From Bin55 sp009840545 (lineage in GTDB: Bacteria; Pseudomonadota; Gammaproteobacteria; Pseudomonadales; Azotimanducaceae): 64,000 nt of DNA. Every line of letters starts with the position of its first letter. The first letter of the stretch is position 1. The translations under genes and the position numbers were made by a program. Positions 44,617 to 53,272 of the stretch are shown here, one piece after another. A model generated the notes under the pieces. It was not told the DNA's origin. It worked only from the letters and a program-made list of their open reading frames with translations, and did not search any database. The stretch is from positions 2,232,001 through 2,296,000 of the forward strand of contig OZ242357.1 of the NCBI GenBank assembly GCA_965208815.1, written 5' to 3'.

Positions 44617-45267
44617 TCAAGATGCCGATGCTTCAAGCATCGCATCTAGTCCATAGTTGCGAATTACTTGGGCAGTCTCGCTCGTTCTGCCAAGCTCCAA
44701 TACCTTGCGCAGGTCAAAAATCGTATCAATATCGTGTCCCATATTAGGCAAATGAATTGCGACGGGGGTAATACCCACTCTTTCTGCAGCTTCTTTATGG
44801 GGTACAAAACTCTTGCCATCAAAAATGTATTCAATCGCATCAGGAGGCGTGCAGATCAATCCGTTGGTTCCGATCTCTCGATCATCAGGCACTATCGTAA
44901 CCTCACGATGGCAGCTGATAGCGTAGTCAACATCACTACTTCTGATCAGCGGAATATCGGCAGGAACGATAAACGTCGACCTAGCAGCAAATCGTTTCAT
45001 TGCGAATTTCGCCGCTTCTGTTACTGCTTGTGCCAATGTTGATCCGTTGTCGCGATACTTCTCTATCCCTTGAATTCCAACGTCTTCCAATGCATCTTTT
45101 GAAGGAGATGACACGATTACACCCTCAAGCGCTGAAGCACCTACTAATGCTTGAAGCACATCGTGAAGCATGGCTTGCGACAAAACTCCCCGTTGCTCTA
45201 CGTCGAGATGCTCGGCGAGCCGACTTTTGCCGGAAGGTACCCCTTTATATGGAACTATCGCCCACAT
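44617..45267 (-). CDS. cofC: 2-phospho-L-lactate (or related) guanylyltransferase CofC
   Basis: 216 residues, nucleotidyltransferase fold. The N-terminus MWAIVPYKGVPSGKSRLAE holds the family's nucleotide-binding motif, followed by FIVPADIPLIRSSDVD, typical of CofC. It activates a three-carbon phospho acid with GTP for transfer onto FO by CofD. In different lineages the substrate is 2-phospholactate, phosphoenolpyruvate or 3-phosphoglycerate; the sequence alone does not tell me which applies here. It lies 6 bases after cofD and 42 before fbiC, in one operon. Confidence 0.93.
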   Translation of the reverse strand: MWAIVPYKGVPSGKSRLAEHLDVEQRGVLSQAMLHDVLQALVGASALEGVIVSSPSKDALEDVGIQGIEKYRDNGSTLAQAVTEAAKFAMKRFAARSTFIVPADIPLIRSSDVDYAISCHREVTIVPDDREIGTNGLICTPPDAIEYIFDGKSFVPHKEAAERVGITPVAIHLPNMGHDIDTIFDLRKVLELGRTSETAQVIRNYGLDAMLEASAS

Positions 45268-45273
45268 TGCACT

Positions 45274-46209
45274 TCAGTCGCTAGAGAGTGTCTCGCAAAA
45301 GCCCAGAACGTCGCTAGCAAGTTGAACTCGATCATCGAAAGTGCGCATTATCGTTTGAAATTCGGCAGTTCGTAAGCCCATTCTGTTAATTTCGGCCGAG
45401 TGTTCTGCGTCTTCCTGATCCAACACGAAACCGGAAATCAGGTCTTGGTAGTGGCTTGCAATTGTCGTCGCACTCGGTTGGATTCCCAATTCACGCATCA
45501 TCTTGGCAGTTGGACCCTTGAGAGCAAGCCCCTTAACGATTGGAGAAACAGCGACGACTGGAACACTAGTAGTCCGCAGGAAACCAGCCAATTCTGAGAT
45601 GGACAGTAAAGGATCAATCGAAAGATAGGGATTGGAGGGACACAGAATCACCTTCGAAATAGAATCCAGATTTAGCTCCGGATTCAAGCGTGCGGCAGAA
45701 CCTCCTTGATACTCGATACCTGAAACAGTTGGTTCGCACTTTCGTCGGACGAAGTAATCCTGAAACGCTAGAACTCCTTCGCTGGTCGCGACCATGGTTC
45801 GAACCGGGTCGTCACTCATGGGCAGGACTCGATGCTCGATTTCAAATGAGTGAGCAATTTCTTGCGTTGCCTCGGTCAATGTTGCCCCCGTTGCGAGCAA
45901 TGACGATCGATAGACATGAGTTGCGAGATCCTTGTCGCCAAGTCGAAACCAGGTGTCACCGCCAAGCTGCTTCATGCTCGATTCGAAACTCCAGGTCTCG
46001 TCTTCTCTTCCCCAACCAGTTTCCTTGTTAGCTCGATCAGCCAAGGTGTACACAAGAGTGTCCACATCTGGGGAGATGTGCAATCCGAAGTGCTCGAAGT
46101 CGTCGCCGGTATTTACGACAAAGACGATCTCGTCGGGAGAAAGAACTCGAGCGAGTCCCAACGCGAGCTTTGCACCTCCCACACCTCCAGTAAGAGCAAG
46201 TACAGTCAT
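45274..46209 (-). CDS. cofD: 2-phospho-L-lactate transferase CofD (FbiA)
   Basis: 311 residues. Begins MTVLALTGGVGGAKLALGLA, the family's glycine-rich start, with VVNTGDDFEHFGLHISPDVD and LCPSNPYLSIDPLLSI further on, all typical of CofD. It transfers the phospho-lactyl or related group from the GDP-activated donor made by CofC onto FO, giving F420-0. The ATG overlaps the cofE stop by 4 bp (ATGA), and cofC begins 6 bases after it, so the set is translationally coupled. It acts in the cytoplasm. Confidence 0.95.
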   Translation of the reverse strand: MTVLALTGGVGGAKLALGLARVLSPDEIVFVVNTGDDFEHFGLHISPDVDTLVYTLADRANKETGWGREDETWSFESSMKQLGGDTWFRLGDKDLATHVYRSSLLATGATLTEATQEIAHSFEIEHRVLPMSDDPVRTMVATSEGVLAFQDYFVRRKCEPTVSGIEYQGGSAARLNPELNLDSISKVILCPSNPYLSIDPLLSISELAGFLRTTSVPVVAVSPIVKGLALKGPTAKMMRELGIQPSATTIASHYQDLISGFVLDQEDAEHSAEINRMGLRTAEFQTIMRTFDDRVQLASDVLGFCETLSSD

Positions 46210-46964
46210 CTAAACAAGTCTTCTTCGATTGGGCGATTGATTGCCGACGCATCTTCGATTCCCGGAGGCGCAGCAACACCTCGAACCACAACTGCGGGTA
46301 TACGCTCAGTGGTCTCGCCCATGACAAGCGTCGCGGCAGTGGCGATGCTGTCAGCTACATTTACAAGGGTTACTTTCAATTCGCGTTCAAATAGATCCTG
46401 ACCTCCGCGTCGATCATCCAGAACACAAACATTTGCCGCCCCAATCGCAATACCCACCGTACCAAGTCGCCATGGACGATTTGCAGAGTCGGAAATGATC
46501 ACGCCAATGTTCTTGCCTGTGGTTCTAGTGAGAGTTTCCTGAAGTCGACGAGCACTTGCGTCTGGGTCGACAGGAAGCAGCAGACATGAATCTCCAGAGC
46601 CATGATCGATATTGGATTGATCGATTCCTGCATGAGCTCCAACGTGGCCCAATCGATGTCTCGTAATTAGGACACCGGGTTTCGTGCGCACCACCTCAGA
46701 CGACTCTCGAAGAATGAGCTCAACTAATCGAGGATCCTTCTCGGTCTCGTGTGCCAATCGAATTGCTTCGTCTGACGGTTCTACGCTGTCCAGTTGAACC
46801 TGCCTGCCTTCCGCTTTGGAAACAATTTTTTGAGCTATGACAACTACATCCAAGTCTTGTAGTTGCACGTCACAATCGGACAGACCCTCAATTAGAAGCT
46901 CTCCGAGGTTATCTCCCTTCTCAATAAGCGGGAGACCTCGTATCGGAATCAGAGAAAAGCTCAA
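46206..46964 (-). CDS. cofE: F420-0:gamma-glutamyl ligase CofE (single-domain)
   Basis: 252 residues, the single-domain CofE type that adds glutamate residues to F420-0 with GTP. Landmarks are LIPIRGLPLIEKGDNLGEL at the start, VVVIAQKIVSKAEGR, and IGVIISDSANRPWRLGTVGI, the ligase signature. It lacks the C-terminal nitroreductase-like domain of actinobacterial FbiB, which reduces dehydro-F420, so either a donor other than phosphoenolpyruvate is used or a separate reductase exists elsewhere. 4-bp overlaps link it to npdG upstream and cofD downstream. Confidence 0.94.
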   Translation of the reverse strand: MSFSLIPIRGLPLIEKGDNLGELLIEGLSDCDVQLQDLDVVVIAQKIVSKAEGRQVQLDSVEPSDEAIRLAHETEKDPRLVELILRESSEVVRTKPGVLITRHRLGHVGAHAGIDQSNIDHGSGDSCLLLPVDPDASARRLQETLTRTTGKNIGVIISDSANRPWRLGTVGIAIGAANVCVLDDRRGGQDLFERELKVTLVNVADSIATAATLVMGETTERIPAVVVRGVAAPPGIEDASAINRPIEEDLFR

Positions 46965-47632
46965 CTGGGGTGAGAATCCTGGCCTACGATTTTTATTCCA
47001 GAATGGGAGATGTCATGACGACGATTGATCTGGATCAGAATACTGGTCAATGCTTCGGCCGCTGCCGCGTTCTCAATGGGACCTGCATGCCAACCACGCA
47101 TACCCGCCTGTTCAATCAACTCGATGACTTTATTCCTCGCAGCCCGCTTGTTTCCGGCGACCAGGACATCGCATTCCACTTGGACATCACGTTGTAGGAG
47201 ATGGGCAGCAACGTTTTGAAAAGCACTCACTACCATGACTGAATCTCCAAGAAATTCTTGAGCCCTCTTTCCGGCGCTCCCTTCGGACGGTAGCTGTACA
47301 GTACCCACCTTGGGTGGAATCAACGGGACCGTTACATCGATCAAAATCTTGCCTTTCAATCCCTCACGCACTGACTCCAACGTTGAAATCTGGTGAGCGG
47401 CTGGGACAGTCAGAACAACAATGCTTCCGTTTCGCGCGGCCTCCGTGTTTTCCATAGCCGCAGCTTCGGTATTTGGACTGACCTTTAAAAGATTGGCTAC
47501 TGCATCATCGGCCTTTTTTTGAGTTCGCGACCCGATAATGATCTTGTGGCCAGACCGGCTCCAACGTATTGCCAGTCCAGTCCCTAGGTCGCCCGTACCA
47601 CCCAATATTGAGATGACTTCGCGCTGTGACAT
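46961..47632 (-). CDS. npdG: NADPH-dependent F420 reductase
   Basis: About 223 residues with the short Rossmann fold of NADPH:F420 oxidoreductases: ISILGGTGDLGTGLAIRWSR at the N-terminus, where the nucleotide is bound, IIIGSRTQKKADDA, GSIVVLTVPAAHQ, and VVSAFQNVAAHLLQ near the expected F420 pocket. It would interconvert F420 and F420H2 with NADP(H). I chose ATG 47632 (MSQREVISILGG); the frame also runs to an ATG at 47662, but that adds a poor N-terminus. It heads the cof gene order and overlaps cofE by 4 bp. Confidence 0.88.
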   Translation of the reverse strand: MSQREVISILGGTGDLGTGLAIRWSRSGHKIIIGSRTQKKADDAVANLLKVSPNTEAAAMENTEAARNGSIVVLTVPAAHQISTLESVREGLKGKILIDVTVPLIPPKVGTVQLPSEGSAGKRAQEFLGDSVMVVSAFQNVAAHLLQRDVQVECDVLVAGNKRAARNKVIELIEQAGMRGWHAGPIENAAAAEALTSILIQINRRHDISHSGIKIVGQDSHPS

Positions 47633-47696
47633 AGAGAAAAGCCGCTTCCAGAAAGTGAGCATTATCCGTAATCGAAGAGTTTAGCGAGCTCAATCA

Positions 47697-47739
47697 CTAG
47701 TGTCGGGACGCTGCCAGAAGTGAAAAATCTTGACACTAG
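47697..47739. repeat. Inverted repeat CTAGTGTC ... GACACTAG
   Basis: Eight-base perfect arms at 47697-47704 and 47732-47739 are separated by 27 bases. It covers the oppC stop codon and precedes npdG. It could form a weak hairpin limiting readthrough from the transporter genes into the cof genes, but it lacks a compact terminator form. Confidence 0.3.
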
Positions 47740-48554
47740 CGTTCCACATTTCCGGTAATTGAATCTCGGAGGACATCGCCGACTTTGTTCAAGGCGAGCA
47801 ATGTAATTACGAGGAAACCCGCTGGAAAAGCGAGTTGCCAAGGGGACGAATGCATTTCTTTCGTGCCGTCGGCAATTAACACTCCCAGGCTGGTCTGCGG
47901 CTCTTGGATTCCCAGTCCAAGAAAGCTTATGAAACTCTCCGCGATGATCACGCCTGGAATAGTCAGCGTTGCGTAGACAAACGCCGTTCCGATAATGTTA
48001 GGCAAGACATGCTTCCAAACAATCCAGACTTGAGAGGCACCCAACGCATTTGCAGCCAGAATGTACTGTTCGTTCCGTACCACGAGTGTCTGTCCTCGCA
48101 CAATGCGTGAAATATCGAGCCACGAAACCGCTCCTAGACCGATAAAGAGCAGATAGACGTTACGACCGAATAGGACTACGAGCAGAATCACAATCAACAC
48201 GAACGGCAAGGCATACATGCCATCCACAATACGCATCATGAACTGGTCAGCCCGTCCTCCCGCAAGTCCCGCAATTGCGCCCCAAGGAACACCAATTAGG
48301 AAACTGACGCACGTTGCCAAGAGGGCGACAATCAGGCTAATCCGTCCTCCAACAAGCGTTCTCGTCAATACGTCTCGTCCCGAAGCGTCGGTACCAAACC
48401 AATGATCGATTGAAGGAGCTTGATTGATGTTGTCCCAATCTATTTCTTGGTATTCCCAAGGCAAGAACATGGGACCAAGAACCACCAGCGCTAGCACGCA
48501 TGCGAGCGTCGCAAGAGCAACTCGAAAACCAATTTTCTGCTGCGCAGTGTTCAC
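47736..48554 (-). CDS. oppC: Oligopeptide/dipeptide-type ABC transporter permease (OppC/DppC)
   Basis: 272 residues and five or six membrane segments, with the OppC-type N-terminal helix (VALATLACVLALVVLGPMFL), then DHWFGTDASGRDVLTRTLVG, a signature of these permeases, and the EAA loop ALGASQVWIVWKHVLPNIIG. It forms the channel with OppB. It overlaps oppB by 4 bp, and no OppD/OppF ATPase gene follows or precedes. The name covers oligopeptide-, dipeptide- or nickel-type carriers; the cargo is unknown. Confidence 0.9.
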   Translation of the reverse strand: MNTAQQKIGFRVALATLACVLALVVLGPMFLPWEYQEIDWDNINQAPSIDHWFGTDASGRDVLTRTLVGGRISLIVALLATCVSFLIGVPWGAIAGLAGGRADQFMMRIVDGMYALPFVLIVILLVVLFGRNVYLLFIGLGAVSWLDISRIVRGQTLVVRNEQYILAANALGASQVWIVWKHVLPNIIGTAFVYATLTIPGVIIAESFISFLGLGIQEPQTSLGVLIADGTKEMHSSPWQLAFPAGFLVITLLALNKVGDVLRDSITGNVER

Positions 48555-49486
48555 GTTGCTTCTGCTTGGCTCTGAGATCGTATTCTCGGATCGAAACGAA
48601 AGTACAAAATGTCCACGACAAAGTTCAGCATCAAAATCAATGCCGCGTAAACGACTACACCACCCATGACAAGCGTATAGTCGCGATTCAAAGCTCCTTG
48701 CACAAAGTAGCGTCCCAGTCCAGGCAAAGAAAAGACTTCCTCGATCACAAGGGAGCCCGCGATGACGGTCGCGGCAGCAGGACCCAAGAAGGACAAGACG
48801 GGAATCAATGCGGAGGGCAACACATGATGAACGGCAAGTCTCAAGGAATTGATGCCCTTCGAACGCGCGGTCAATATGTGGTTTTGCTGCAAAGTGTCAA
48901 TGCAAGAGCCACGCATAAGCTTGGCTATTGCAGCAGCGTGCGGAATAGCCAACGCAATGGAAGGCAAAATCAGGCTGGTTGCTGCGTCCATTCCTCCCGC
49001 GGGCAACCAACGTAGCGTGACTGCAAACAGCAAAACGAACAACGGCCCAGTGACAATGGGGGGCAAAGCAAGCCCAAAAGTGGTGGTAGAGGACAAGCAG
49101 TTGTCTAACCAAGAGTTGTGGCGAAACGCTGCCGCGCAACCTATTGGTATACCCAAGACGAGAGAAATCACCAAAGCCAAAGCCCCAACACTCAAGCTAA
49201 CCGGCAGGCCTGCCGCAATCAATTCGTTTACAGTGAAATCGTGATGCTTGAGGGATGGGCCGAGATCGAGCCTGACCAAGTTCCAGACATAACGCCCATA
49301 CTGAATGGGGAGAGGATCGTCAAGGTTGTAGGCTTTAAGGAGATTTTCCTCCACCTCCGGAGGCATGCGACGATCTCCGTCAAATGGACCACCCGGTGCA
49401 AGCCGAAGAAGAAAAAAAGCGACACTGATTACTACCCAAAAGGTAATCAGCATGAAAGCAATTCGCTTGAAAACGAATCGAGCCAC
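48551..49486 (-). CDS. oppB: Oligopeptide/dipeptide-type ABC transporter permease (OppB/DppB)
   Basis: 311 residues, OppB type: MARFVFKRIAFMLITFWVVI at the start, RLAPGGPFDGDRRMPPEVEE, the periplasmic loop, and the EAA motif region RSKGINSLRLAVHHVLPSAL, then GSLVIEEVFSLPGLGRYFVQ, which is highly characteristic. About six membrane helices. It pairs with the downstream permease (4-bp overlap) and the upstream binding protein (11-base gap). Confidence 0.93.
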   Translation of the reverse strand: MARFVFKRIAFMLITFWVVISVAFFLLRLAPGGPFDGDRRMPPEVEENLLKAYNLDDPLPIQYGRYVWNLVRLDLGPSLKHHDFTVNELIAAGLPVSLSVGALALVISLVLGIPIGCAAAFRHNSWLDNCLSSTTTFGLALPPIVTGPLFVLLFAVTLRWLPAGGMDAATSLILPSIALAIPHAAAIAKLMRGSCIDTLQQNHILTARSKGINSLRLAVHHVLPSALIPVLSFLGPAAATVIAGSLVIEEVFSLPGLGRYFVQGALNRDYTLVMGGVVVYAALILMLNFVVDILYFRFDPRIRSQSQAEAT

Positions 49487-49497
49487 TGTTCAGAGCT

Positions 49498-51075
49498 CTA
49501 CTTCAATGTCATGTACCGAACACCGTGAGAATTGCGTGGGTTGGTGTACCAACCGCCTACACGGGGATTTACAAGATTTCGGACTGTGACTGAGTACAGT
49601 GGGATGACGGGAAATTCATTCAATGCAACAGATTCGGCTTGCTGGAGCAACTTCTCGCGTGCTTTCTGACCAACTGTGTTCTTTGCTTGTTCCAGGAGTC
49701 CATCAAACTCCGCCGACTGATACCTTCCATAATTATTCGACCCTATTTGAGACCAAAGCAGTTCGATGTAGTGCTCAGGGTTGTTTTCCCCAAACCAGCC
49801 TGCTTGCGCCACTTCAAAGTCGCCGCTATGAAGGTCACTGAAATGCACTTTTAGTTCGGTATTGTGGAGCGAAGTCTGAACGCCGATCTCCTGCCACATC
49901 GCTGCAATAGCCACGTGAACCTGCTTGCTCTCTGCTCCAGTGAAGTACCGCAACGTCACTTTTAGAGGCTCTTCTTCGGTGAAGCCCGCTTGTTCCAGCA
50001 GAGATCTTGCCAAAGCGAGGTCAGGTGAGTTCGTCGTAATTGACGGCTTGTACCCAGGAACCATAGGCGGAACCATGGATGCATTCGCTAGTTCTTCGCT
50101 ACGGAGGACTTTTCGCGTGAGCTTGTCCCGATCGATTGCTAGACCTAACGCGCGCCGAACGCGAACATCGTCGAACGGTGCCCTTGTTACATTGAAGACT
50201 AGGTACATTGTTGAAAGTAAGGGAGATAGTTGAAGTTGGTCAGGATGAGACTCTCGCAACGATTCAATCTCTCCTGCCGGGAAGTCTCCGACAATGTCCA
50301 ACTCCTCAGCCAAATACCGGTGGTAGCCGGCAAGCGCGTCTGCAACGGGAACATATTTGACGCTCTCGATCTTCACGTTTCCATGTTCATAGAAGTAAGG
50401 GTTTCTTTGCAGCTCAACTGCTTGCTGCGGTTTCCAATCAGTCAGTGAGTAAGGCCCGTTCGACACCCAGTTTTCCGGCTTTATCCAGTCCGATCCATGT
50501 TTCTCGATCACATGTTTTGGCACCGGATATCCCGTCGGATAGAACAAACGTTCGGTAAAGTAAGGAAATGGTCGCTCCAATCGGATTTCTAGTGTCGTTG
50601 AGTCTGGAGCGGACACTCCGAGCTCGCTTGGTTCGAGCTCTCCACCATTGATTTCTCGCGCATTCTCAATTCCATACAAGAAGAAAGCCAGAGGAGCCGC
50701 AGTCTCAGGGTCGACCAACCGTCGGAAGCTATAGACAAAGTCCTCTGCTGATACCGGGGTGCCGTCCGACCAGGCGTTGTCTCGCAGGAGAAACGTCCAA
50801 ACAAGCCCATCACTCGATACATCCCACGACTCTGCGCTACCAGGAACTATTGCTCCCTTGGCATCCATGGTTGTAAGCCCTAGGAACATGTCTTTCAGAA
50901 TGTGTTCCTCGACGTTGAGGGTGTACCTGTGAGGGTCGAGAGTCTGTGGATCTCCGGGACTACCAATTCGCAGAGAAGATTTCTCTTCTGCAGCCAGACC
51001 GCCAACAAGCGGCAATGAAAATAGAGCCGCCGTAAACCACTGGCAAATCGTCTGAAAACGATTGCTATGAATCAT
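49498..51075 (-). CDS. oppA: Oligopeptide-binding protein (OppA type, SBP family 5)
   Basis: 525 residues with a signal peptide ending near GGLAAE, so it lives in the periplasm. It has the family 5 plan: SPGDPQTLDPHRYTLNVEEH, GLTTMDAKGAIVPGSAESWD, WTFLLRDNAWSDGTPVSAED, and later GLAIDRDKLTRKVLRSEEL. It captures the substrate for the permeases encoded just downstream. Its start overlaps the cfa stop by 4 bp, which ties this transporter to a lipid-modifying gene. No lipobox is seen. The ligand could be a peptide or another compound, since this family is broad. Confidence 0.92.
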   Translation of the reverse strand: MIHSNRFQTICQWFTAALFSLPLVGGLAAEEKSSLRIGSPGDPQTLDPHRYTLNVEEHILKDMFLGLTTMDAKGAIVPGSAESWDVSSDGLVWTFLLRDNAWSDGTPVSAEDFVYSFRRLVDPETAAPLAFFLYGIENAREINGGELEPSELGVSAPDSTTLEIRLERPFPYFTERLFYPTGYPVPKHVIEKHGSDWIKPENWVSNGPYSLTDWKPQQAVELQRNPYFYEHGNVKIESVKYVPVADALAGYHRYLAEELDIVGDFPAGEIESLRESHPDQLQLSPLLSTMYLVFNVTRAPFDDVRVRRALGLAIDRDKLTRKVLRSEELANASMVPPMVPGYKPSITTNSPDLALARSLLEQAGFTEEEPLKVTLRYFTGAESKQVHVAIAAMWQEIGVQTSLHNTELKVHFSDLHSGDFEVAQAGWFGENNPEHYIELLWSQIGSNNYGRYQSAEFDGLLEQAKNTVGQKAREKLLQQAESVALNEFPVIPLYSVTVRNLVNPRVGGWYTNPRNSHGVRYMTLK

Positions 51076-52244
51076 TCGTATACGTAGTCTCGAGTCAAGG
51101 GGGCAGAGTCGTTTCGGTGTCCTAGTTGAAATTGAAACACCAGAAGCGAGGCCAACTCAAACGCCGTCTGAGACGCACAGAGATAGAACTCCCAGATTCT
51201 GCAAAACTTTTCTCCATGAGTTCGCACGAATTCCTCGCGAACGTTTTGAAATCTCCGGTTCCATTCCTCAAGTGTGGACGCGTAGTGTCTTCGCCACACT
51301 TCTATATCTCCTGGGATAAGCCCTGAGTTTTCAATGGCTTTAGAAACTTCCGATAAAGAGGGAATGTAGCCGCCAGGAAAAATGTGCTTTCGAATCCAAG
51401 GGTTCGTGGCTGTCGGAGGTGCATGGCTTCCAATAGTGTGAATCAAGGCCAGGCCGTCCTTGGTCAGTAAAGACTTCACTTTCTTGAAGTAAGTTAGAAA
51501 ATTGTGCTTTCCTACATGCTCGAACATACCAACCGACACAATACCGTCATACTTTCCCTCATGGTTTCGGTAATCCTGCAATTCAAACTTCACTCGATTT
51601 CCAAGATTTCTCTCAGCAGCTCTTTCTTCGGCGACTCGCAGTTGCTCGTGTGAAAGTGTGATACCAGTGACCGAAACGTCGTAGTTTTCAGCAAGGTGCA
51701 TTGCAAGCGATCCCCAGCCGGAACCAATGTCCAGTACTTTCGCGTTTGGTTTCAGGCACAGCTTCTTTGCGATGTGTTCACACTTGGCTTGCTGGGCGGC
51801 TTCCAAGGACATATCTTCTTTTGGGAAATATGCACATGAGTAGTGCATGTCACTATCAAGAAAATTTCGGAACAGTCGTTCATCTATGTCGTAATGATGA
51901 GCAACATTGCTCAGACTGAGACTGATGTTGTTCCAAGACTGGACAAGTGCTGGAATGAAGAACAAGGGCGATCTGATCGAAAACGATGACTCCAAGTTGG
52001 CACGCAAAACCGTGAGCAGGTCTGACAATCGATTGTCTTGAACATCCCATTCTTGGTCGATGTAGGTCTCGCCCAGATTCATAAAAGGGTTTCGAGCTAT
52101 CTTCCCAAGCGTTCCTTTCTTGCGAATGAGCCAGCTGACAGAGGGTTCGCCAGAGCCAAAGTTATGTTCTCCTCCATCAGGCATGACGACCTGTAAGGTG
52201 CCATCTTTGACCAATCTCTTAAGCAGGTCGAGCGCTAACGACAT
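51072..52244 (-). CDS. cfa: Cyclopropane-fatty-acyl-phospholipid synthase family methyltransferase
   Basis: 390 residues. The SAM-binding motif reads VLDIGSGWGSLAMHLAENYD, followed by VTGITLSHEQL, FELQDYRNHEGKYDGIVSVG and MFEHVGKHN, the characteristic CFA-synthase sequence, and ALIHTIGSH further on. It methylenates the double bond of membrane phospholipid acyl chains using SAM, acting at the inner face of the membrane. It is the first gene of the cfa-opp-cof run and overlaps oppA by 4 bp. Related methyltransferases modify other lipids, so a variant product is possible. Confidence 0.9.
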   Translation of the reverse strand: MSLALDLLKRLVKDGTLQVVMPDGGEHNFGSGEPSVSWLIRKKGTLGKIARNPFMNLGETYIDQEWDVQDNRLSDLLTVLRANLESSFSIRSPLFFIPALVQSWNNISLSLSNVAHHYDIDERLFRNFLDSDMHYSCAYFPKEDMSLEAAQQAKCEHIAKKLCLKPNAKVLDIGSGWGSLAMHLAENYDVSVTGITLSHEQLRVAEERAAERNLGNRVKFELQDYRNHEGKYDGIVSVGMFEHVGKHNFLTYFKKVKSLLTKDGLALIHTIGSHAPPTATNPWIRKHIFPGGYIPSLSEVSKAIENSGLIPGDIEVWRRHYASTLEEWNRRFQNVREEFVRTHGEKFCRIWEFYLCASQTAFELASLLVFQFQLGHRNDSAPLTRDYVYE

Positions 52245-52405
52245 ACGTGACTCGCCTTCAGTAAGGCGTGATCTCCCCTCAGTATTAGTTTACTTTGGAA
52301 GTCCAACGGGGAGCCAATCAATGGCTTCCATTGAATCAATCGAAGCCTCAGCTACTTGAATCTTGAACTGAGGACTGGTGGGTCTCTAACTGTTTGCTCA
52401 GAGAA

Positions 52406-52735
52406 TTAAGTTCCCTTCGGAATGTTCTCTCGAATCAACATTCTGTTTAGATTCGCACGTTTGAAGGACGACCAAACTCCAATACCTGCTCCTAGAGATC
52501 CAAGAGTAAGACCCGCAATACCACCTCCCCACCCAAACAATAGTCCTGGATGCAATTGGATAAGTGAGACCAGAGCAAAGATCTCCAGAAATATGGCTGC
52601 AGCTGAAACCAGAAGAAGTCTTAGTGTCATACTTGCTTCTCGAAAGCGAGAATATTCCTCTTTTTGTTCTTCGAATGCATGTTCTGAATAAGGTTCCGGT
52701 TCAAGTATTCCTTTTCGACGCAAGACTACCGCCAT
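52406..52735 (-). CDS. Small two-helix membrane protein
   Basis: 109 residues, unknown family. A charged N-terminus (GILEPEPYSEHAFEEQKEEY) is followed by two membrane helices (LRLLLVSAAAIFLEIFALVS and LFGWGGGIAGLTLGSLGAGI) and a basic tail. Its start abuts the stop of the neighbouring membrane protein gene, which in turn overlaps a GntR regulator, so it is the last gene of a three-gene unit. Such GntR/YtrA-type units often carry membrane proteins for antimicrobial or envelope stress, but no ATPase is present here. Confidence 0.7.
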   Translation of the reverse strand: MAVVLRRKGILEPEPYSEHAFEEQKEEYSRFREASMTLRLLLVSAAAIFLEIFALVSLIQLHPGLLFGWGGGIAGLTLGSLGAGIGVWSSFKRANLNRMLIRENIPKGT

Positions 52736-53272
52736 TTAGATGAAGAGCCAACTGCCGAGCAAGAGCAACACTCTGGGAAACTGAATCAGTCGTATAGGGT
52801 CTGGCAACCGCGGTATCGCAATTGCGGTCAATGTAACCATCACCGATACTACCAATGCAAACAACGCCCAATACGGCCAATATGGTGTGGGATTTGCGTG
52901 TCGAGTTTGCAGGTTGGCCGAACGAATGGAACCTTGAAGACTAGCAGCGCTCATCCATCCTGGATCTTTGGTTTGTACTAGAGGCACACCGATAAGAAAC
53001 CACAATGGAAAGAACAACACCCAAGAGAGAGTCCTTACTATTGAAAGACCCGGTAATGTTGGTATTGTCATCCACAGAATGAAATGCAGCAGCAATGCGC
53101 ACAACGTGCAGAGGCTCAATCTGATCGTGAATTCGCGCGTCCGTCGATGCTGTTCTTCGACGGAATAGTCTGGATGAGGTTTAAAACTAACTGCCAATGC
53201 TACGGTTAGGGGTGTACCAATGAGCAGTATCGGAAACAGCAGCTCGTACGTTCTCATGATTTCGTCATACAT
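52736..53272 (-). CDS. Membrane protein of a GntR-controlled unit (DUF1648-like plan possible)
   Basis: About 178 residues with around four membrane helices (LLFPILLIGTPLTVALAVSF; LCTLCALLLHFILWMTIPTL; TLSWVLFFPLWFLIGVPLV; LFALVVSVMVTLTAIAIP). ATG 53272 (MYDEIMRTYELLF) overlaps the end of the GntR gene by 8 bases; the longer open frame from 53329 is embedded in that gene. DUF1648-type membrane proteins are often paired with YtrA-like regulators, but my match is only by plan. Function unknown. Confidence 0.65.
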   Translation of the reverse strand: MYDEIMRTYELLFPILLIGTPLTVALAVSFKPHPDYSVEEQHRRTREFTIRLSLCTLCALLLHFILWMTIPTLPGLSIVRTLSWVLFFPLWFLIGVPLVQTKDPGWMSAASLQGSIRSANLQTRHANPTPYWPYWALFALVVSVMVTLTAIAIPRLPDPIRLIQFPRVLLLLGSWLFI

